This document shows positions 1 to 9,536 of a DNA stretch of 64,000 bases, one piece after another. The notes under the pieces are model-generated. The model was not told the origin of the DNA and did no database searches. It saw only the letters and a program-made list of their open reading frames with translations. Where the stretch lies: the NCBI RefSeq assembly GCF_034044715.1, contig NZ_JAXCLW010000003.1, forward strand, positions 310,001 through 374,000. The letters run 5' to 3'. Every line of letters begins with the position of its first letter. Within the stretch, counting starts at the first letter, position 1. The translations under genes were made by a program, and so were the position numbers. The stretch is from Dongia_B soli (GTDB lineage: Bacteria; Pseudomonadota; Alphaproteobacteria; Dongiales; Dongiaceae).

Positions 1-2
1 GC

Positions 3-659
3 CTTTACGATCACGTCGCCGCCGTCGCCAGCGGCCTGGAGACGAGCGGTGCCGAGGGCGGCCGGATTGCCGTTTCCCGCATCGTCGGCCGCGATCCGGA
101 AGCCCTGGACCGGGCCGGTATCAGCCGGGCGGCGATCGAATCGCTGGCGGAAAACTTTTCCGACGGCATCGTCGCGCCGGTCTTCTGGGCGGCTTTGCTC
201 GGCCTGCCCGGCATCCTGGCCTACAAGGCGATCAATACTGCCGACAGCATGATCGGCCACCGTACGCCACGCCACCAGCAATTCGGCTGGGCCGCGGCCC
301 GAGTGGACGATCTGCTTAACCTCATTCCCGCCCGCTTGAGCGGCCTGTTGCTGGCCGCGGCTACTTTGTTCGTGCCTGGGGCGAATCCCAGCAAAGCGCT
401 CAGCGCCATGTGGCGCGATGCGCGCCGTCACCGCTCGCCCAATGCCGGCTGGCCGGAAGCGGCCATGGCCGGGGCGCTGGGCCTCGCGCTGAATGGGCCG
501 CGCCGCTACCACAACCAGCTGGTGATGGATGCCTGGATGGGATCGGGCGGTACACCCTATGCCAGCGCCAATGACATCCGCCGCGCCTTGCTGCTTTATG
601 TCATTGCGTGCCTTATCCAAGGCGTCATCCTGATGGCGGCGATCTGGTTTAGCCATTAG
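3..659 (+). CDS. cobD: Adenosylcobinamide-phosphate synthase CobD/CbiB (5' truncated by window edge)
   Basis: Integral membrane enzyme that attaches aminopropanol (phosphate) to adenosylcobyric acid late in cobalamin synthesis. The reading frame is open from base 3, so the N-terminus lies outside the window and about 218 C-terminal residues are visible. The family blocks ENFSDGIVAP, the following Tyr-Lys-Ala-Ile-Asn-Thr-xxx-Ser-Met segment and GHRTPRH are present, and there are hydrophobic segments around the GLLLAAATLF and the final LLLYVIACLIQGVILMAAIW stretches. It converges on cobQ and the two coding regions overlap by 11 nt at their 3' ends. It is therefore outside the riboswitch-headed minus-strand operon although it belongs to the same pathway. 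Assignment is firm; only the upstream end is unknown. Confidence 0.93.
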   Translation, partial: LYDHVAAVASGLETSGAEGGRIAVSRIVGRDPEALDRAGISRAAIESLAENFSDGIVAPVFWAALLGLPGILAYKAINTADSMIGHRTPRHQQFGWAAARVDDLLNLIPARLSGLLLAAATLFVPGANPSKALSAMWRDARRHRSPNAGWPEAAMAGALGLALNGPRRYHNQLVMDAWMGSGGTPYASANDIRRALLLYVIACLIQGVILMAAIWFSH

Positions 660-2112
660 CGATCTCCAGCATCCGGTCGAGATCGGCATGCCTTTCGAGA
701 TGATCGGCCAGACCGTCGAGGAGACTATCCACCAATGCATCATAAGAAAGACCGCTGGCATCGCGTTTCCGCAGACGGTTCAGGAAGGCGTTGCGGAATT
801 CGTCAGCCGCGAAAAGGCCGTGAACATAGCAGCCCATGACCCGGCCATCGGTGCTGCACGCGCCATCGGCATGGCTACCCAGCACCAGCATCGGCCGCGC
901 CAGACCAGGGCCCGATGTGACGCCGATATGCATCTCATAGCCCCGTACCGGCATGTCAGTCACAATGTCACGGCCACTGACTTCCGTCAGCGTCTTGGCG
1001 CCTGACAAGACGGTGGTGATATCGAGCAGGCCCAGCCCGGCGCAGCTTCCCGCCGGCCCTTCCGTGCCATCCGGATCATCCAGCCGCATACCCAGCATCT
1101 GATAGCCGCCACACAAACCGAGCACCCAGCCGCCACGCCGGACATGAGCTTTCAGATCGATATCCCAGCCGGCGGCGATCAGCGCCTGCAAATCGCCGAT
1201 TGTCGATTTTGAGCCCGGCAAGAGCACGAGGTCGGCATCGCCCGGCAATGGCTGCCCCGGTGAGAGTATCTCCAGCCGCACATCGGCCTCCGCTCGCAAC
1301 GGATCGAGATCGTCGAAATTCGAGATGCGCGGCAAACGCGGTACGACGATCTTGATATAGCCGTTCCGCCGCGCTTCATAACTATCGAGCGCCACCGCAT
1401 CCTCTGCCGGCAGGAGATGCGCCCGCTCGAACCAAGGTATGACGCCGAGCCCCGGCAGACCGGTTTTCTGCTCGATGATCCGCAGGCCATCGGTAAACAA
1501 GGCGATGTCGCCACGGAACTTATTGATCAGGAAACCTTTGAGCCGGGCCGCTTCATTCTCCGGCAGCAGCATCTTGGTGCCGGCAATGCTGGCGATGACA
1601 CCGCCGCGATCGATATCGCCGATCAGAATCACCGGCAGATCCGCCGCCTCGGCAAACCCCATATTGGCGATATCGCCGGCGCGCAGATTGACCTCCGCCG
1701 GGCTGCCCGCCCCTTCGACCAGCACCAGATCCGCCTCACCCTGCAGATGCCGGAAGCTCTCCAGCACCTTCTCCATCAATTGCGGCTTCAACAGATGATA
1801 GTCGGCGGCCTTGGCTTGGCCGAAGACCTTGCCCTGCACCACGATCTGCGAACCGATCTCGCTTTGCGGCTTCAGCAGTATCGGATTCATATGCACGCTG
1901 GAGGCGATGCAACAGGCGCGCGCCTGCAAGGCCTGGGCGCGGCCGATTTCACCACTATCGGCCGTCACCGCCGCATTGTTCGACATGTTCTGAGGCTTGA
2001 ACGGCCGGACGGCCATTCCGCGTCTGGTAAAGGCGCGCGCCAGGCCAGCGACGATCAGCGATTTGCCGACATCGGACCCGGTCCCCTGGAACATGATTGC
2101 GGCCTTACCCAT
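649..2112 (-). CDS. cobQ: Cobyric acid synthase (glutamine-hydrolysing)
   Basis: Amidates adenosylcobyrinic acid a,c-diamide at four positions, using glutamine and ATP, to give adenosylcobyric acid. At 487 residues it has normal family length. The N-terminal dethiobiotin-synthase-like ATPase starts GTGSDVGKSL and continues with RPFKPQNMSNN. The C-terminal class I amidotransferase-like domain carries the Cys nucleophile in LGLCGGYQMLG and a His in CYVHGLF. The ATG start lies 15 nt after the cobO stop, so it is the last gene of the cobU-cobW-cobN-cobO-cobQ run. Its 3' end overlaps cobD on the other strand. Confidence 0.96.
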   Translation of the reverse strand: MGKAAIMFQGTGSDVGKSLIVAGLARAFTRRGMAVRPFKPQNMSNNAAVTADSGEIGRAQALQARACCIASSVHMNPILLKPQSEIGSQIVVQGKVFGQAKAADYHLLKPQLMEKVLESFRHLQGEADLVLVEGAGSPAEVNLRAGDIANMGFAEAADLPVILIGDIDRGGVIASIAGTKMLLPENEAARLKGFLINKFRGDIALFTDGLRIIEQKTGLPGLGVIPWFERAHLLPAEDAVALDSYEARRNGYIKIVVPRLPRISNFDDLDPLRAEADVRLEILSPGQPLPGDADLVLLPGSKSTIGDLQALIAAGWDIDLKAHVRRGGWVLGLCGGYQMLGMRLDDPDGTEGPAGSCAGLGLLDITTVLSGAKTLTEVSGRDIVTDMPVRGYEMHIGVTSGPGLARPMLVLGSHADGACSTDGRVMGCYVHGLFAADEFRNAFLNRLRKRDASGLSYDALVDSLLDGLADHLERHADLDRMLEIANG

Positions 2113-2127
2113 TCAGCGTCGATCCGA

Positions 2128-2751
2128 TCAGAACTCGATACCCTGCTGCGCCTTCACGCCATCCCGGAAAGGATGCTTGATCATTGTCATTTCCGTGACC
2201 AGATCGGCGATCTCGATCAATTCATCCTTGGCATTGCGGCCGGTGATGATGACATGCAAATCCGGCCGCTTGGCCGTCAGCTTGGCGATCACCTCATCCA
2301 GCGGCAGATAATCGTAACGCAGGCAGATATTGAGTTCGTCCATCAGGACGAGCTTGAAGCTCGGATCATCCATCATGCGGCAGGCTTCGTCCCAGGCCTG
2401 GCGTGAAAACATGATGTCGCGCTCGCGGTTCTGCGTCTCCCAGGTAAAGCCTTCGCCGATCGCCTTGATTTCGCAAAGATCGGGGAACCGCTCCAACACC
2501 GTGCGTTCGCCGGTATTCCAGGCACCCTTGATGAACTGCACGACACCGACCTTCATACCATGGCCGATGCAACGCATCACCATGCCAAAGGCGGCGGTCG
2601 ATTTGCCTTTGCCCTTGCCGGTATGAATGATGACCAGGCCTTTTTCGCGGGTTTTCTCCGCCATCATCTTGTCGCGTGCTTCCTTGCGCTTGGCCGATTT
2701 CTCATTGGCCCGGCGATTGATGTCCTCTGCCGATTGAGATTCACTGCTCAT
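2128..2751 (-). CDS. cobO: Cob(I)yrinic acid a,c-diamide adenosyltransferase
   Basis: Transfers the 5'-deoxyadenosyl group of ATP to the reduced corrinoid, acting on cobyrinic acid diamide and possibly on salvaged corrinoids. The protein is 207 residues with the CobA/CobO-type P-loop HTGKGKGKSTAAFG near residue 50. Conserved blocks follow, including VVQFIKGAW, GEGFTW, LVLMDELN and VIITGRNAKDEL. I chose the ATG at 2751 because it overlaps the cobN stop as ATGA; a start 8 codons upstream is possible but would run into cobN. The basic, charged N-terminal tail of about 40 residues is usual in proteobacterial CobO. Confidence 0.95.
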   Translation of the reverse strand: MSSESQSAEDINRRANEKSAKRKEARDKMMAEKTREKGLVIIHTGKGKGKSTAAFGMVMRCIGHGMKVGVVQFIKGAWNTGERTVLERFPDLCEIKAIGEGFTWETQNRERDIMFSRQAWDEACRMMDDPSFKLVLMDELNICLRYDYLPLDEVIAKLTAKRPDLHVIITGRNAKDELIEIADLVTEMTMIKHPFRDGVKAQQGIEF

Positions 2752-5700
2752 GATGCCAGACTCCTTCCCGCCCATTCACCCAACTGGCCGAAAGCGGTGT
2801 TCGACCGGGCTTTCCACAAACCGCGCTCCTGCGCCTCCAGCAGCCGTTCGGCGATCTCGCGTAAGGCTGCCGGATTGTTCGATGCAATGAAGTCGCGCAC
2901 CGTCTCATCACCCAGATAGGCATCGAAGACGGCATCGAAATGATGATCCGCCACGCAATCCGCCGTCGCGGCGAAGGCAAACAGATAATCGACCGTCGCC
3001 GCCATTTCGAAGGCGCCCTTATAGCCGTGACGCATCACACCCTTGATCCACTTCGGATTGACGACGCGGGCACGGACCACGCGGGCGATTTCTTCATCGA
3101 GGCTGCGGATACGCGGCGCTTCCGGACGCGAATGATCGTTGTGCCAGACGACGGCCTTGCGGCCGGTCAGATGCTTCACCGTCGCGGCGAGCCCGCCTTC
3201 GAACTGATAGTAGTCGTCGCTGTCGAGCAGATCGTGTTCGCGGTTGTCCTGGTTATGCAGCACGGCATCGACCTGGCGCAGCCGTGTTTCGAACATCTGG
3301 CGCTCCGCCTTGCCTTCCGAGCCGGCACCATAGGCATAGCTGCCCCAGGCAAGATAAGCGCGCGCCAGATCCCCGGTCTCCGACCAGCCGCGTTCGTCGA
3401 TCAAGGCTTGCAACCCGGCGCCGTAAGCGCCCGGCTTGGAGCCGAAAACCCGGTAGCCGGCGCGCTGCTCCGCCTCACCCACCGTCAGGCCGGTGGCAAT
3501 CAACTGATCCCGGTCCCGGCGGAACCGAGCAGCGATGGGATTGAGGTTGTCGGGCTCATCCAGTTTGGCGACTGCGCGCACGGCGCTGTCGAAAAGATCG
3601 ATCTGTGCCGGGAACGCGTCGCGGAAGAAACCCGAAACACGCAATGTGACATCGACGCGCGGCCGATCGAGCAGGCTGAGCGGCAGAATTTCGAAGCCGC
3701 TGACACGACCTGACGCGCCGGCATCCCAAATCGGTCGCACACCGATCAGCGCCAATGCCTGGGCAAGGTCATCACCACCGGTGCGCATATTGGCCGTGCC
3801 CCAGGCGGAAAGTACGAAAGACTGTGGCCAGTCACCATGTTCCTGGCGATGCCGCGCCAGCACCAGTCCGGCGGATTTCCAACCCAGCGCCCAGGCGGTG
3901 GGCGTCGGCACGGCACGCGTATCGACGGAATAGAAATTGCGGCCGGTCGGCAAGACATCCAGGCGCCCGCGCGTTGGCGCACCGGAAGAACCGGGTGCGA
4001 CGAAACGGCCGTCGAGGCCTTTCAGCAAGCCTCCGAGTTCGCTAGCGCCGCAGCCTTCGACCATCGGCCGCAATTCCGTCGCGATGAAATAGAGCACGGC
4101 CTGTGTTCGGAGCCAGCCGGCATCGCATTGCATTTCCCCCGCCACCAGACGCTGCGCCAGGATCTCAAGCCGCTCCACCATATCGCCGGCTGTCCGCCAG
4201 CTGTCGGCAAGAAGACGCTGCAGCACCGCGGGGCGCGGGCCCGACCAGATTTCCCCCATCTGCACGGCCAAAGGATCGATTTCCTCACCGAGTGCAAGAT
4301 CCGCTGCCAAAGCGCGGATCAGGGATTGATCCCCTCCCTCGCCGCGCCCACGCGGCAAGCGGGTCAGAGCGACAAGGAGATCAGTCAACTGCAATCCGTC
4401 CGGCGACCGGCCGAAGATATGCAGCCCATCCCGGATCTGCAGCTCCTTTAATTCGCAGAGATGATTGTCGAGCTTGCCGAGAGCGGTATCGGTATCGTCG
4501 CCAGCACCGATGCCACAATCTTCGGCAAGACCGCTCGCGCGGGCGAGATCGAGAATCTGCTCGCGCAGGTCGCGGCAGCGCCGGGGATCGAGCTGGGATG
4601 CTTCGTAATATTCATCGACCAGCAATTCGAGATCGCGCAGCGGCCCGTAGCTTTCGGCGCGGGTCAGCGGCGGCGTCAGGTGATCGACGATGACCGCGCC
4701 GGTGCGGCGCTTGGCCTGGGTACCCTCGCCCGGATCGTTGACGATGAAGGGATAGAGATGCGGCACCTGACCGAAGACGGCTTCCGGGTAGCAGGCTTCG
4801 CTGAGCGCAATCGCTTTGCCGGGCAACCATTCCAGATTGCCGTGCTTGCCCATATGCACGATCGCTTGCACCTTGGCGATGCGCCGCAGATAGGCATAGA
4901 AGGCAAAATAGCCGTGCGGCGGCACCAGATCCGGATCGTGATAGGATTTCACCGGATCGATATTGTAGCCGCGCGCCGGCTGGATACCGACCAGCATCGC
5001 GCCCAGCCGGATCATCGGCAGATGGAAGAAGCCATCGGCAAAGAAGGGATCGTCGCTCGGTTCGCCCCAGCGCGCCGCGACAGTTTCCCGCGTCGTGGGC
5101 GGTAGCGCATCGAAGAACTGCCGGTAATCAGCCAAGGACAAAGTGATCTCACTTGGCCGTGTCCGACTGTCGGCGGCGTTGGTGCGGCCGGCCAGCAGCC
5201 GGTCTAGCAAGGCATTGCCATCCGTGGGCACGTCGGCAATGGCATAGCCGGCGGCTTGCAAAGCCTGCAACACGGCGACGGTGCCGGCCGGCGTATCGAG
5301 CCCGACGCCATTACCGATCCGGCCATCGCGATTGGGATAATTCGCCAGGATCAAGGCTAACCGGCGGCCGGATGGTAGTGTCGCGCGGAGATCAGTCCAG
5401 GCAGCTGCGAGCTCGGCCACCGCCGCCACGCGATCGGGGACCGGTGCGTGAACGACGATATTACACTGCGTGGCTTGGTCGAATCGTGCGGCCGTCTTGA
5501 AAGAGATCGCGCGGCTGAGGATCCGGCCATCGACCTCCGGCAAAGCGACCTGCATGGCGAGATCGCGCGGGCTCAGCCCGCGCGTGCCGTCGCGCCAATC
5601 CTCCAGCCGATCACCGGACAGGACAACCTGCAAGATCGGCGCATCGGCGATGTCGAAGGGCGTGCGTGCCGTCCTGGCGCCGGGTTGCGACAAGGCAAAG

Positions 5701-6509
5701 CCGGTGCAATTCAATGTCACGCTGGGTGCCGCGGCGCGATAGAAGCCGTCGATCAGATCCGCCGCCACCTGTTCCTTCAAACTGGTGGCATAGATCGGCA
5801 AGGGATTGAGGCCGCGCGCCTGCAAAGCGGCGATCAAGGCATCGATGGCAGCTAGATTGCCGGCTTGCAGCAGCGCCCGATAGAAGACGATGGTCCCTAC
5901 CGGGCGCTGCGGCTTCCAAACAGCCTGCAAATCATCGAGACGCAGAATCTGGCGGCCCGGCCAATAAAGGCCAGCACGGAGCAGCGGTCGGGGTTCCTGC
6001 CAATCGCTCTCTCGGCCGGTCAGGCTGGCGCCATAAGCCAGCAATTGCCGCGCATTTTCGACACCACCTTGCACAAGATACTGCCAGAGGCGATGCACGG
6101 CTTCCGCCGGCAAGGTCGATTGCTCGGATAGTTCGGGATCCGGCTGATCGTCGCCCGGCAGCAAGGCCAAAGCGATGCCGCGCTGGCGGCAGATCGCTGT
6201 TACCTGTTCGATGCCATAGGGCCAGTAGCGCACGCCACCCAGCACACGCACCACCACCAGGCGGGCATGAGCAATGATGTCTTCGACATAGGTGTCGATG
6301 CTGAGATTATGGCCAAGCTGCAGCAAGCTGGCGAGACGCAGGCTGGGCGTCGAAGCATCCTGCCTGCTGATCTCCGCTTGAGCGGCAGCGAGGCAGGCGA
6401 GCTCCGTATCGGCGGCACTGAGAACGACGATATCACCCGGTGTCTGACCGAGATCAATCGCTTCCGACCCGTCGGCGATGACACCCGGTTTGGCCGCCAG
6501 AAGATGCAT
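2748..6509 (-). CDS. cobN: Cobaltochelatase large subunit CobN
   Basis: The large (1253 residue) subunit of the ATP-dependent aerobic cobaltochelatase, which inserts Co2+ into hydrogenobyrinic acid a,c-diamide. It belongs to the CobN/BchH/ChlH family. Recognisable blocks include LALILANYPNRDGRIGNGVG, the histidine-containing HMGKHGNLEWLPGK segment, FIVNDPGEGTQAKRR and, near the C-terminus, YQFEGGLAATVKHLTGR. A purine-rich GGGAAGG sits about 7 nt before the ATG. It lies 30 nt downstream of cobW and overlaps cobO by 4 nt. The CobS and CobT AAA+ partner subunits it needs are not in this window. Confidence 0.96.
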   Translation of the reverse strand: MHLLAAKPGVIADGSEAIDLGQTPGDIVVLSAADTELACLAAAQAEISRQDASTPSLRLASLLQLGHNLSIDTYVEDIIAHARLVVVRVLGGVRYWPYGIEQVTAICRQRGIALALLPGDDQPDPELSEQSTLPAEAVHRLWQYLVQGGVENARQLLAYGASLTGRESDWQEPRPLLRAGLYWPGRQILRLDDLQAVWKPQRPVGTIVFYRALLQAGNLAAIDALIAALQARGLNPLPIYATSLKEQVAADLIDGFYRAAAPSVTLNCTGFALSQPGARTARTPFDIADAPILQVVLSGDRLEDWRDGTRGLSPRDLAMQVALPEVDGRILSRAISFKTAARFDQATQCNIVVHAPVPDRVAAVAELAAAWTDLRATLPSGRRLALILANYPNRDGRIGNGVGLDTPAGTVAVLQALQAAGYAIADVPTDGNALLDRLLAGRTNAADSRTRPSEITLSLADYRQFFDALPPTTRETVAARWGEPSDDPFFADGFFHLPMIRLGAMLVGIQPARGYNIDPVKSYHDPDLVPPHGYFAFYAYLRRIAKVQAIVHMGKHGNLEWLPGKAIALSEACYPEAVFGQVPHLYPFIVNDPGEGTQAKRRTGAVIVDHLTPPLTRAESYGPLRDLELLVDEYYEASQLDPRRCRDLREQILDLARASGLAEDCGIGAGDDTDTALGKLDNHLCELKELQIRDGLHIFGRSPDGLQLTDLLVALTRLPRGRGEGGDQSLIRALAADLALGEEIDPLAVQMGEIWSGPRPAVLQRLLADSWRTAGDMVERLEILAQRLVAGEMQCDAGWLRTQAVLYFIATELRPMVEGCGASELGGLLKGLDGRFVAPGSSGAPTRGRLDVLPTGRNFYSVDTRAVPTPTAWALGWKSAGLVLARHRQEHGDWPQSFVLSAWGTANMRTGGDDLAQALALIGVRPIWDAGASGRVSGFEILPLSLLDRPRVDVTLRVSGFFRDAFPAQIDLFDSAVRAVAKLDEPDNLNPIAARFRRDRDQLIATGLTVGEAEQRAGYRVFGSKPGAYGAGLQALIDERGWSETGDLARAYLAWGSYAYGAGSEGKAERQMFETRLRQVDAVLHNQDNREHDLLDSDDYYQFEGGLAATVKHLTGRKAVVWHNDHSRPEAPRIRSLDEEIARVVRARVVNPKWIKGVMRHGYKGAFEMAATVDYLFAFAATADCVADHHFDAVFDAYLGDETVRDFIASNNPAALREIAERLLEAQERGLWKARSNTAFGQLGEWAGRSLAS

Positions 6510-6539
6510 CGGTCTGCCCTTCCCCGTCCAATCGCGCTT

Positions 6540-7571
6540 TTAGAGAGCCAGCGCGCGCGCGATGGAGTCGCGATCGAGCCCCTTGAGGCCGATGACGACG
6601 AGACGACCGTTCCGTGCTTCACCGGCCTCCCAGGCGCGGTCGTAATAATGCTGCACCCGACTGCCCACACCCTGGAGCACCAGCCGCATCTCCTTACCGG
6701 CAACATTGAGGAAGCCCTTCACCCGCAGGATGTCATGGCGTTCGATGGTCGGCAGGAGCTTTTGCAGCAATTGATCCGGCGAGGTGAGCTGCGGCAGATC
6801 GAGATGGAAGCTCTCGAAATCATCATGATCATGATCCTCGCCTTCCAACTCGTGATGCGAAGGCCGGCTGTCGAGATCGTCTTCGGCACCGGCACCGATG
6901 CCGAGCAAAATGGCCGGATCGATCGCGCCGAAACTGGCAGGCAAGATCTTGGCGCGACGCTGCAATTCCTTGTTGATCGCCGCTTCCGCCGCCTGACGGG
7001 CGGTATCGTCCATCAGGTCGCTCTTATTGAGGACGATGAGGTCGGCACAATTGATCTGGTCTTCGAACAATTCGGCCAGCGGGCTGTCGTGGTCGAGATT
7101 GTCATCGGCGGCGCGCTGCTGATCGACCGCATCCGGATTGTCGGCAAAACGGCCGGCGGCAGCGGCCGGCCCGTCGACCACAGCCACGACACCGTCGACC
7201 GTCACGCGCGTGCGCACTTCCGGCCAGTTAAAGGCTCGGACCAGCGGCTTTGGTAAAGCGAGGCCGGAGGTTTCGATAACGATATGTTCCGGCGGCTGCG
7301 GCCGGTTGAGCAGGATCTGCATGGTCGGCAGGAAGTCATCCGCGACGGTGCAGCAGATGCAGCCATTGGCGAGTTCGACGATGTTTTCTTCCGGGCAGCC
7401 TTCGATCTTGCAGGCCTTGACGATTTCGCCGTCGACGCCGGTTTCACCGAATTCATTGATGATGAGGGCAATGCGCCGGCCCTTTGCATTCTTCAGCAGG
7501 TTCTGGATCAGGCTGGTCTTGCCGGCGCCGAGAAAGCCGGTCACCACGGTTGCCGGAATTTTTGTGCTCAT
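6540..7571 (-). CDS. cobW: CobW-type GTPase metallochaperone of the cobalamin pathway
   Basis: G3E-family GTPase believed to deliver Co2+ to the aerobic corrin pathway. In the 343 residues the P-loop GFLGAGKTSL lies at residues 12-21, the switch region INEFGETGVDG follows, and the CxCC metal site is in NGCICCTVADD. The guanine-specificity motif is in VLNKSDLMDD. A His/Asp-rich stretch (HHELEGEDHDHDD) precedes the C-terminal CobW_C domain and may be an extra metal-loading site. It is 18 nt downstream of cobU and 30 nt upstream of cobN, which separates this member from the zinc-linked COG0523 proteins. Confidence 0.95.
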   Translation of the reverse strand: MSTKIPATVVTGFLGAGKTSLIQNLLKNAKGRRIALIINEFGETGVDGEIVKACKIEGCPEENIVELANGCICCTVADDFLPTMQILLNRPQPPEHIVIETSGLALPKPLVRAFNWPEVRTRVTVDGVVAVVDGPAAAAGRFADNPDAVDQQRAADDNLDHDSPLAELFEDQINCADLIVLNKSDLMDDTARQAAEAAINKELQRRAKILPASFGAIDPAILLGIGAGAEDDLDSRPSHHELEGEDHDHDDFESFHLDLPQLTSPDQLLQKLLPTIERHDILRVKGFLNVAGKEMRLVLQGVGSRVQHYYDRAWEAGEARNGRLVVIGLKGLDRDSIARALAL

Positions 7572-7589
7572 GTCCTAAGCCCCTTCGGA

Positions 7590-8147
7590 TTACTTCAGTT
7601 TCAGCGGCAATCCCGCCGCGATGAAAAACACCTGATCCGCCGCCGCCGCCAGCCGCTGATTGAGGCGTCCGGCGTGATCGCGGAACGCCCGCGCCAAGGC
7701 ATTATCCGGCACGATCCCAAGCCCTACTTCATTGGCAACGAAGACGACCGGCCCGCCCAGTTGCGGCAGGGCCGCGATCAACTGCGCCGTTTCCGCCTGG
7801 ATATCGCGTCCGGCACCCATCAGGTTGCTCAGCCAGAGCGTCAGGCAATCCACCAGGATGGCATCGCCTTGCTCGGTTTCTCGGACCATGACGCCGGCAA
7901 TATCGAGCGGCGCCTCCATGGTGCGCCAGCCGTCGCCACGCTGCGCCTTATGCAGGCGTACGCGTTCCGCCATTTCCTCGTCATAGATTTCCGCCGTCGC
8001 CAGATAGACGCGCTGCCGTGCCTCGCGATGCAAAAGCTGCTCAGCGAACCGGCTCTTGCCAGAGCGCGCGCCGCCAAGCACCAGCGTCACCGGCGGCAAG
8101 CTGGCGGATGTCATGGCATAGGCGGCTTTGGATGTCCCACGCGACAT
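7590..8147 (-). CDS. cobU: Bifunctional adenosylcobinamide kinase / guanylyltransferase
   Basis: Phosphorylates adenosylcobinamide and transfers GMP to give adenosyl-GDP-cobinamide (called CobP in aerobic-pathway organisms). Of 185 residues, the P-loop GGARSGKSRFAE is at residues 25-36; the family blocks DCLTLWLSNL and FVANEVGLGIVP follow, and the C-terminus (AGRLNQRLAAAADQVFFIAA) is typical. I took the ATG at 8147 because a good purine-rich ribosome site (GGAGGAAAGG) precedes it at the right distance. The internal ATG at 8114 has none. It is the first gene after the cobalamin riboswitch. Confidence 0.95.
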   Translation of the reverse strand: MSRGTSKAAYAMTSASLPPVTLVLGGARSGKSRFAEQLLHREARQRVYLATAEIYDEEMAERVRLHKAQRGDGWRTMEAPLDIAGVMVRETEQGDAILVDCLTLWLSNLMGAGRDIQAETAQLIAALPQLGGPVVFVANEVGLGIVPDNALARAFRDHAGRLNQRLAAAADQVFFIAAGLPLKLK

Positions 8148-8193
8148 GGAATCAGTCCTTTCCTCCCACCGAGGTGGCTGAGTTTGGTTTCGG

Positions 8194-8447
8194 GCCGCCG
8201 AGGTTTCCTGACTCGATCGCCGGCAAGGGCTGACGCCCTAACCAGAATGGAGCACCTTCCCAGCACCTTGCGGCGCCAGTGGCTGTCGCGCTGCCATTCC
8301 ACCGATCGGCCACTGGTCGCGGCCGTCGCTTGAACGATCCTACAGTTGCGGGGGCAGTGCCGGCCTAGCCGGCGGACGATCACCCGTGACGTGATCAAAA
8401 CCGGCGCACCAGCTTCCCTCCTGCGGTGGCGCCAACCTATCGGAGGC
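8194..8447 (-). promoter_or_regulatory. Cobalamin riboswitch upstream of the cob operon
   Basis: On the minus strand the leader contains the class I cobalamin aptamer landmarks in order: AAGCTGGTGC, then CACTGCCCCCGCAACTG, then GCCACTGGC, then GGGAAGG, then the variant B12 box GAGTCAGGAAACCT (plus-strand 8201-8214). The P1 helix can be drawn between 8440-8447 and 8194-8201 with one mismatch. Downstream, CCTC at 8171-8174 (minus sense) can pair with GAGG at 8162-8165 of the ribosome-binding stretch, a plausible switch hairpin acting on cobU translation. By family behaviour, adenosylcobalamin should repress the five-gene operon. Nothing else is seen between this leader and the start of the gene at 8586. 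Confidence 0.94.
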
Positions 8448-8585
8448 AATCCGCCATTTCCACCTTTTTCCCGGGTCAATGGATAAGACTATTTTCTTAT
8501 GTCGGTATCTTGCCTCGGCCTAACTTGTTTCAAACTGTCTCGCGTGACATGGTTCCGGCATCAAGCATCTCCATCCGGTAGTTAA

Positions 8586-9458
8586 ATGCCCGCCAAGCCA
8601 AAGATCGCGTTTCTCGGAATCGGCCTGATGGGGTTGCCGATGGCCGAGAACCTGCTCCGCGCCGGCTTTCCCTTGATCGCCTGGAACCGCACCGCTGCGA
8701 AGCTCGCGCCATTAGAGGCCTTGGGCGGCGAAGCGGCATCCAGCCCAGCCGACGCCGCAACGAATGCGGATATCATCATCACCATGCTGCTCAATGGCGA
8801 TGTGGTTGAGCAGATTTTGGCGGAGATCGAGCCGCAATTGCGACCCGGCCAGCTGCTGATCGATATGAGCTCCATCGCCCCGCGCATGGCGCGCGGCCAC
8901 GCTCATCGCCTGGCACAAAGGCACATCGACTATCTCGACGCCCCCGTCTCCGGCGGCACGGTGGGCGCCGTGGAAGCAAAGCTCGCCGTCATGGCCGGCG
9001 GTGACGAGACGATCTTCCAGCGCGCCCAGCCGGTCTTTGCGGCCCTCGGTAAATCGACGCTGGTCGGTCCCCATGGCGCCGGCCAACTCGCCAAACTTGC
9101 AAATCAAGCCATTGTCGGCATCACCATCGGCGCCGTCGCCGAGGCGCTGCTGCTGGCGAAACAGGGCGGCGCCGATCCGGCCGCGGTGCGCCACGCCATC
9201 ACCGGCGGCTTCGCCGATAGCCGCATCCTGGCGGTGCATGGCGAGCGCATGATCACGGGCAATTTCAAGCCGGGCGGCACCGTCGCCACCCAGATCAAGG
9301 ATTTGCGCAATATCCTCGACGAAGCCGCGGCCCTGAATCTCGATCTTCCCTTCATCCGGCTTGCTTATGAGCTGTTCCAGCGAGCAGCCGAGCGCGGCGA
9401 TGGCGAGCTCGACCACAGCGCGCTTTATCGCCAGCTGGCTGCCATGAACAAGCTGTGA
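8586..9458 (+). CDS. NAD(P)-dependent oxidoreductase, beta-hydroxyacid dehydrogenase family
   Basis: Soluble dehydrogenase of the 3-hydroxyisobutyrate / tartronate semialdehyde reductase family, 290 residues. The N-terminal Rossmann fold begins FLGIGLMGLPMAENL, a second block DAPVSGGTVGA binds substrate, and the presumed catalytic lysine is in GAGQLAKLANQ. Family length is normal. The substrate cannot be told from sequence; glyoxylate/succinic semialdehyde, tartronate semialdehyde or 3-hydroxyisobutyrate are the usual options. It follows the cob leader divergently and precedes an agmatinase-family gene by 78 nt. A second, clearly distinct member of the family lies at 12668-13552. Confidence 0.85.
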   Translation: MPAKPKIAFLGIGLMGLPMAENLLRAGFPLIAWNRTAAKLAPLEALGGEAASSPADAATNADIIITMLLNGDVVEQILAEIEPQLRPGQLLIDMSSIAPRMARGHAHRLAQRHIDYLDAPVSGGTVGAVEAKLAVMAGGDETIFQRAQPVFAALGKSTLVGPHGAGQLAKLANQAIVGITIGAVAEALLLAKQGGADPAAVRHAITGGFADSRILAVHGERMITGNFKPGGTVATQIKDLRNILDEAAALNLDLPFIRLAYELFQRAAERGDGELDHSALYRQLAAMNKL

Positions 9459-9536
9459 CAGCTTTCGGCCGGCGATTGCGCCTGCCATCATGATCGCTAT
9501 GATGCGCCCGGATGCGATGTTAAAGGAGTATGTCAC

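Noticed and set aside
8111..8479. Open frame of 122 codons on the minus strand upstream of cobU
   Set aside because: It lies wholly over the cobalamin riboswitch; its conserved landmarks are RNA, not protein.
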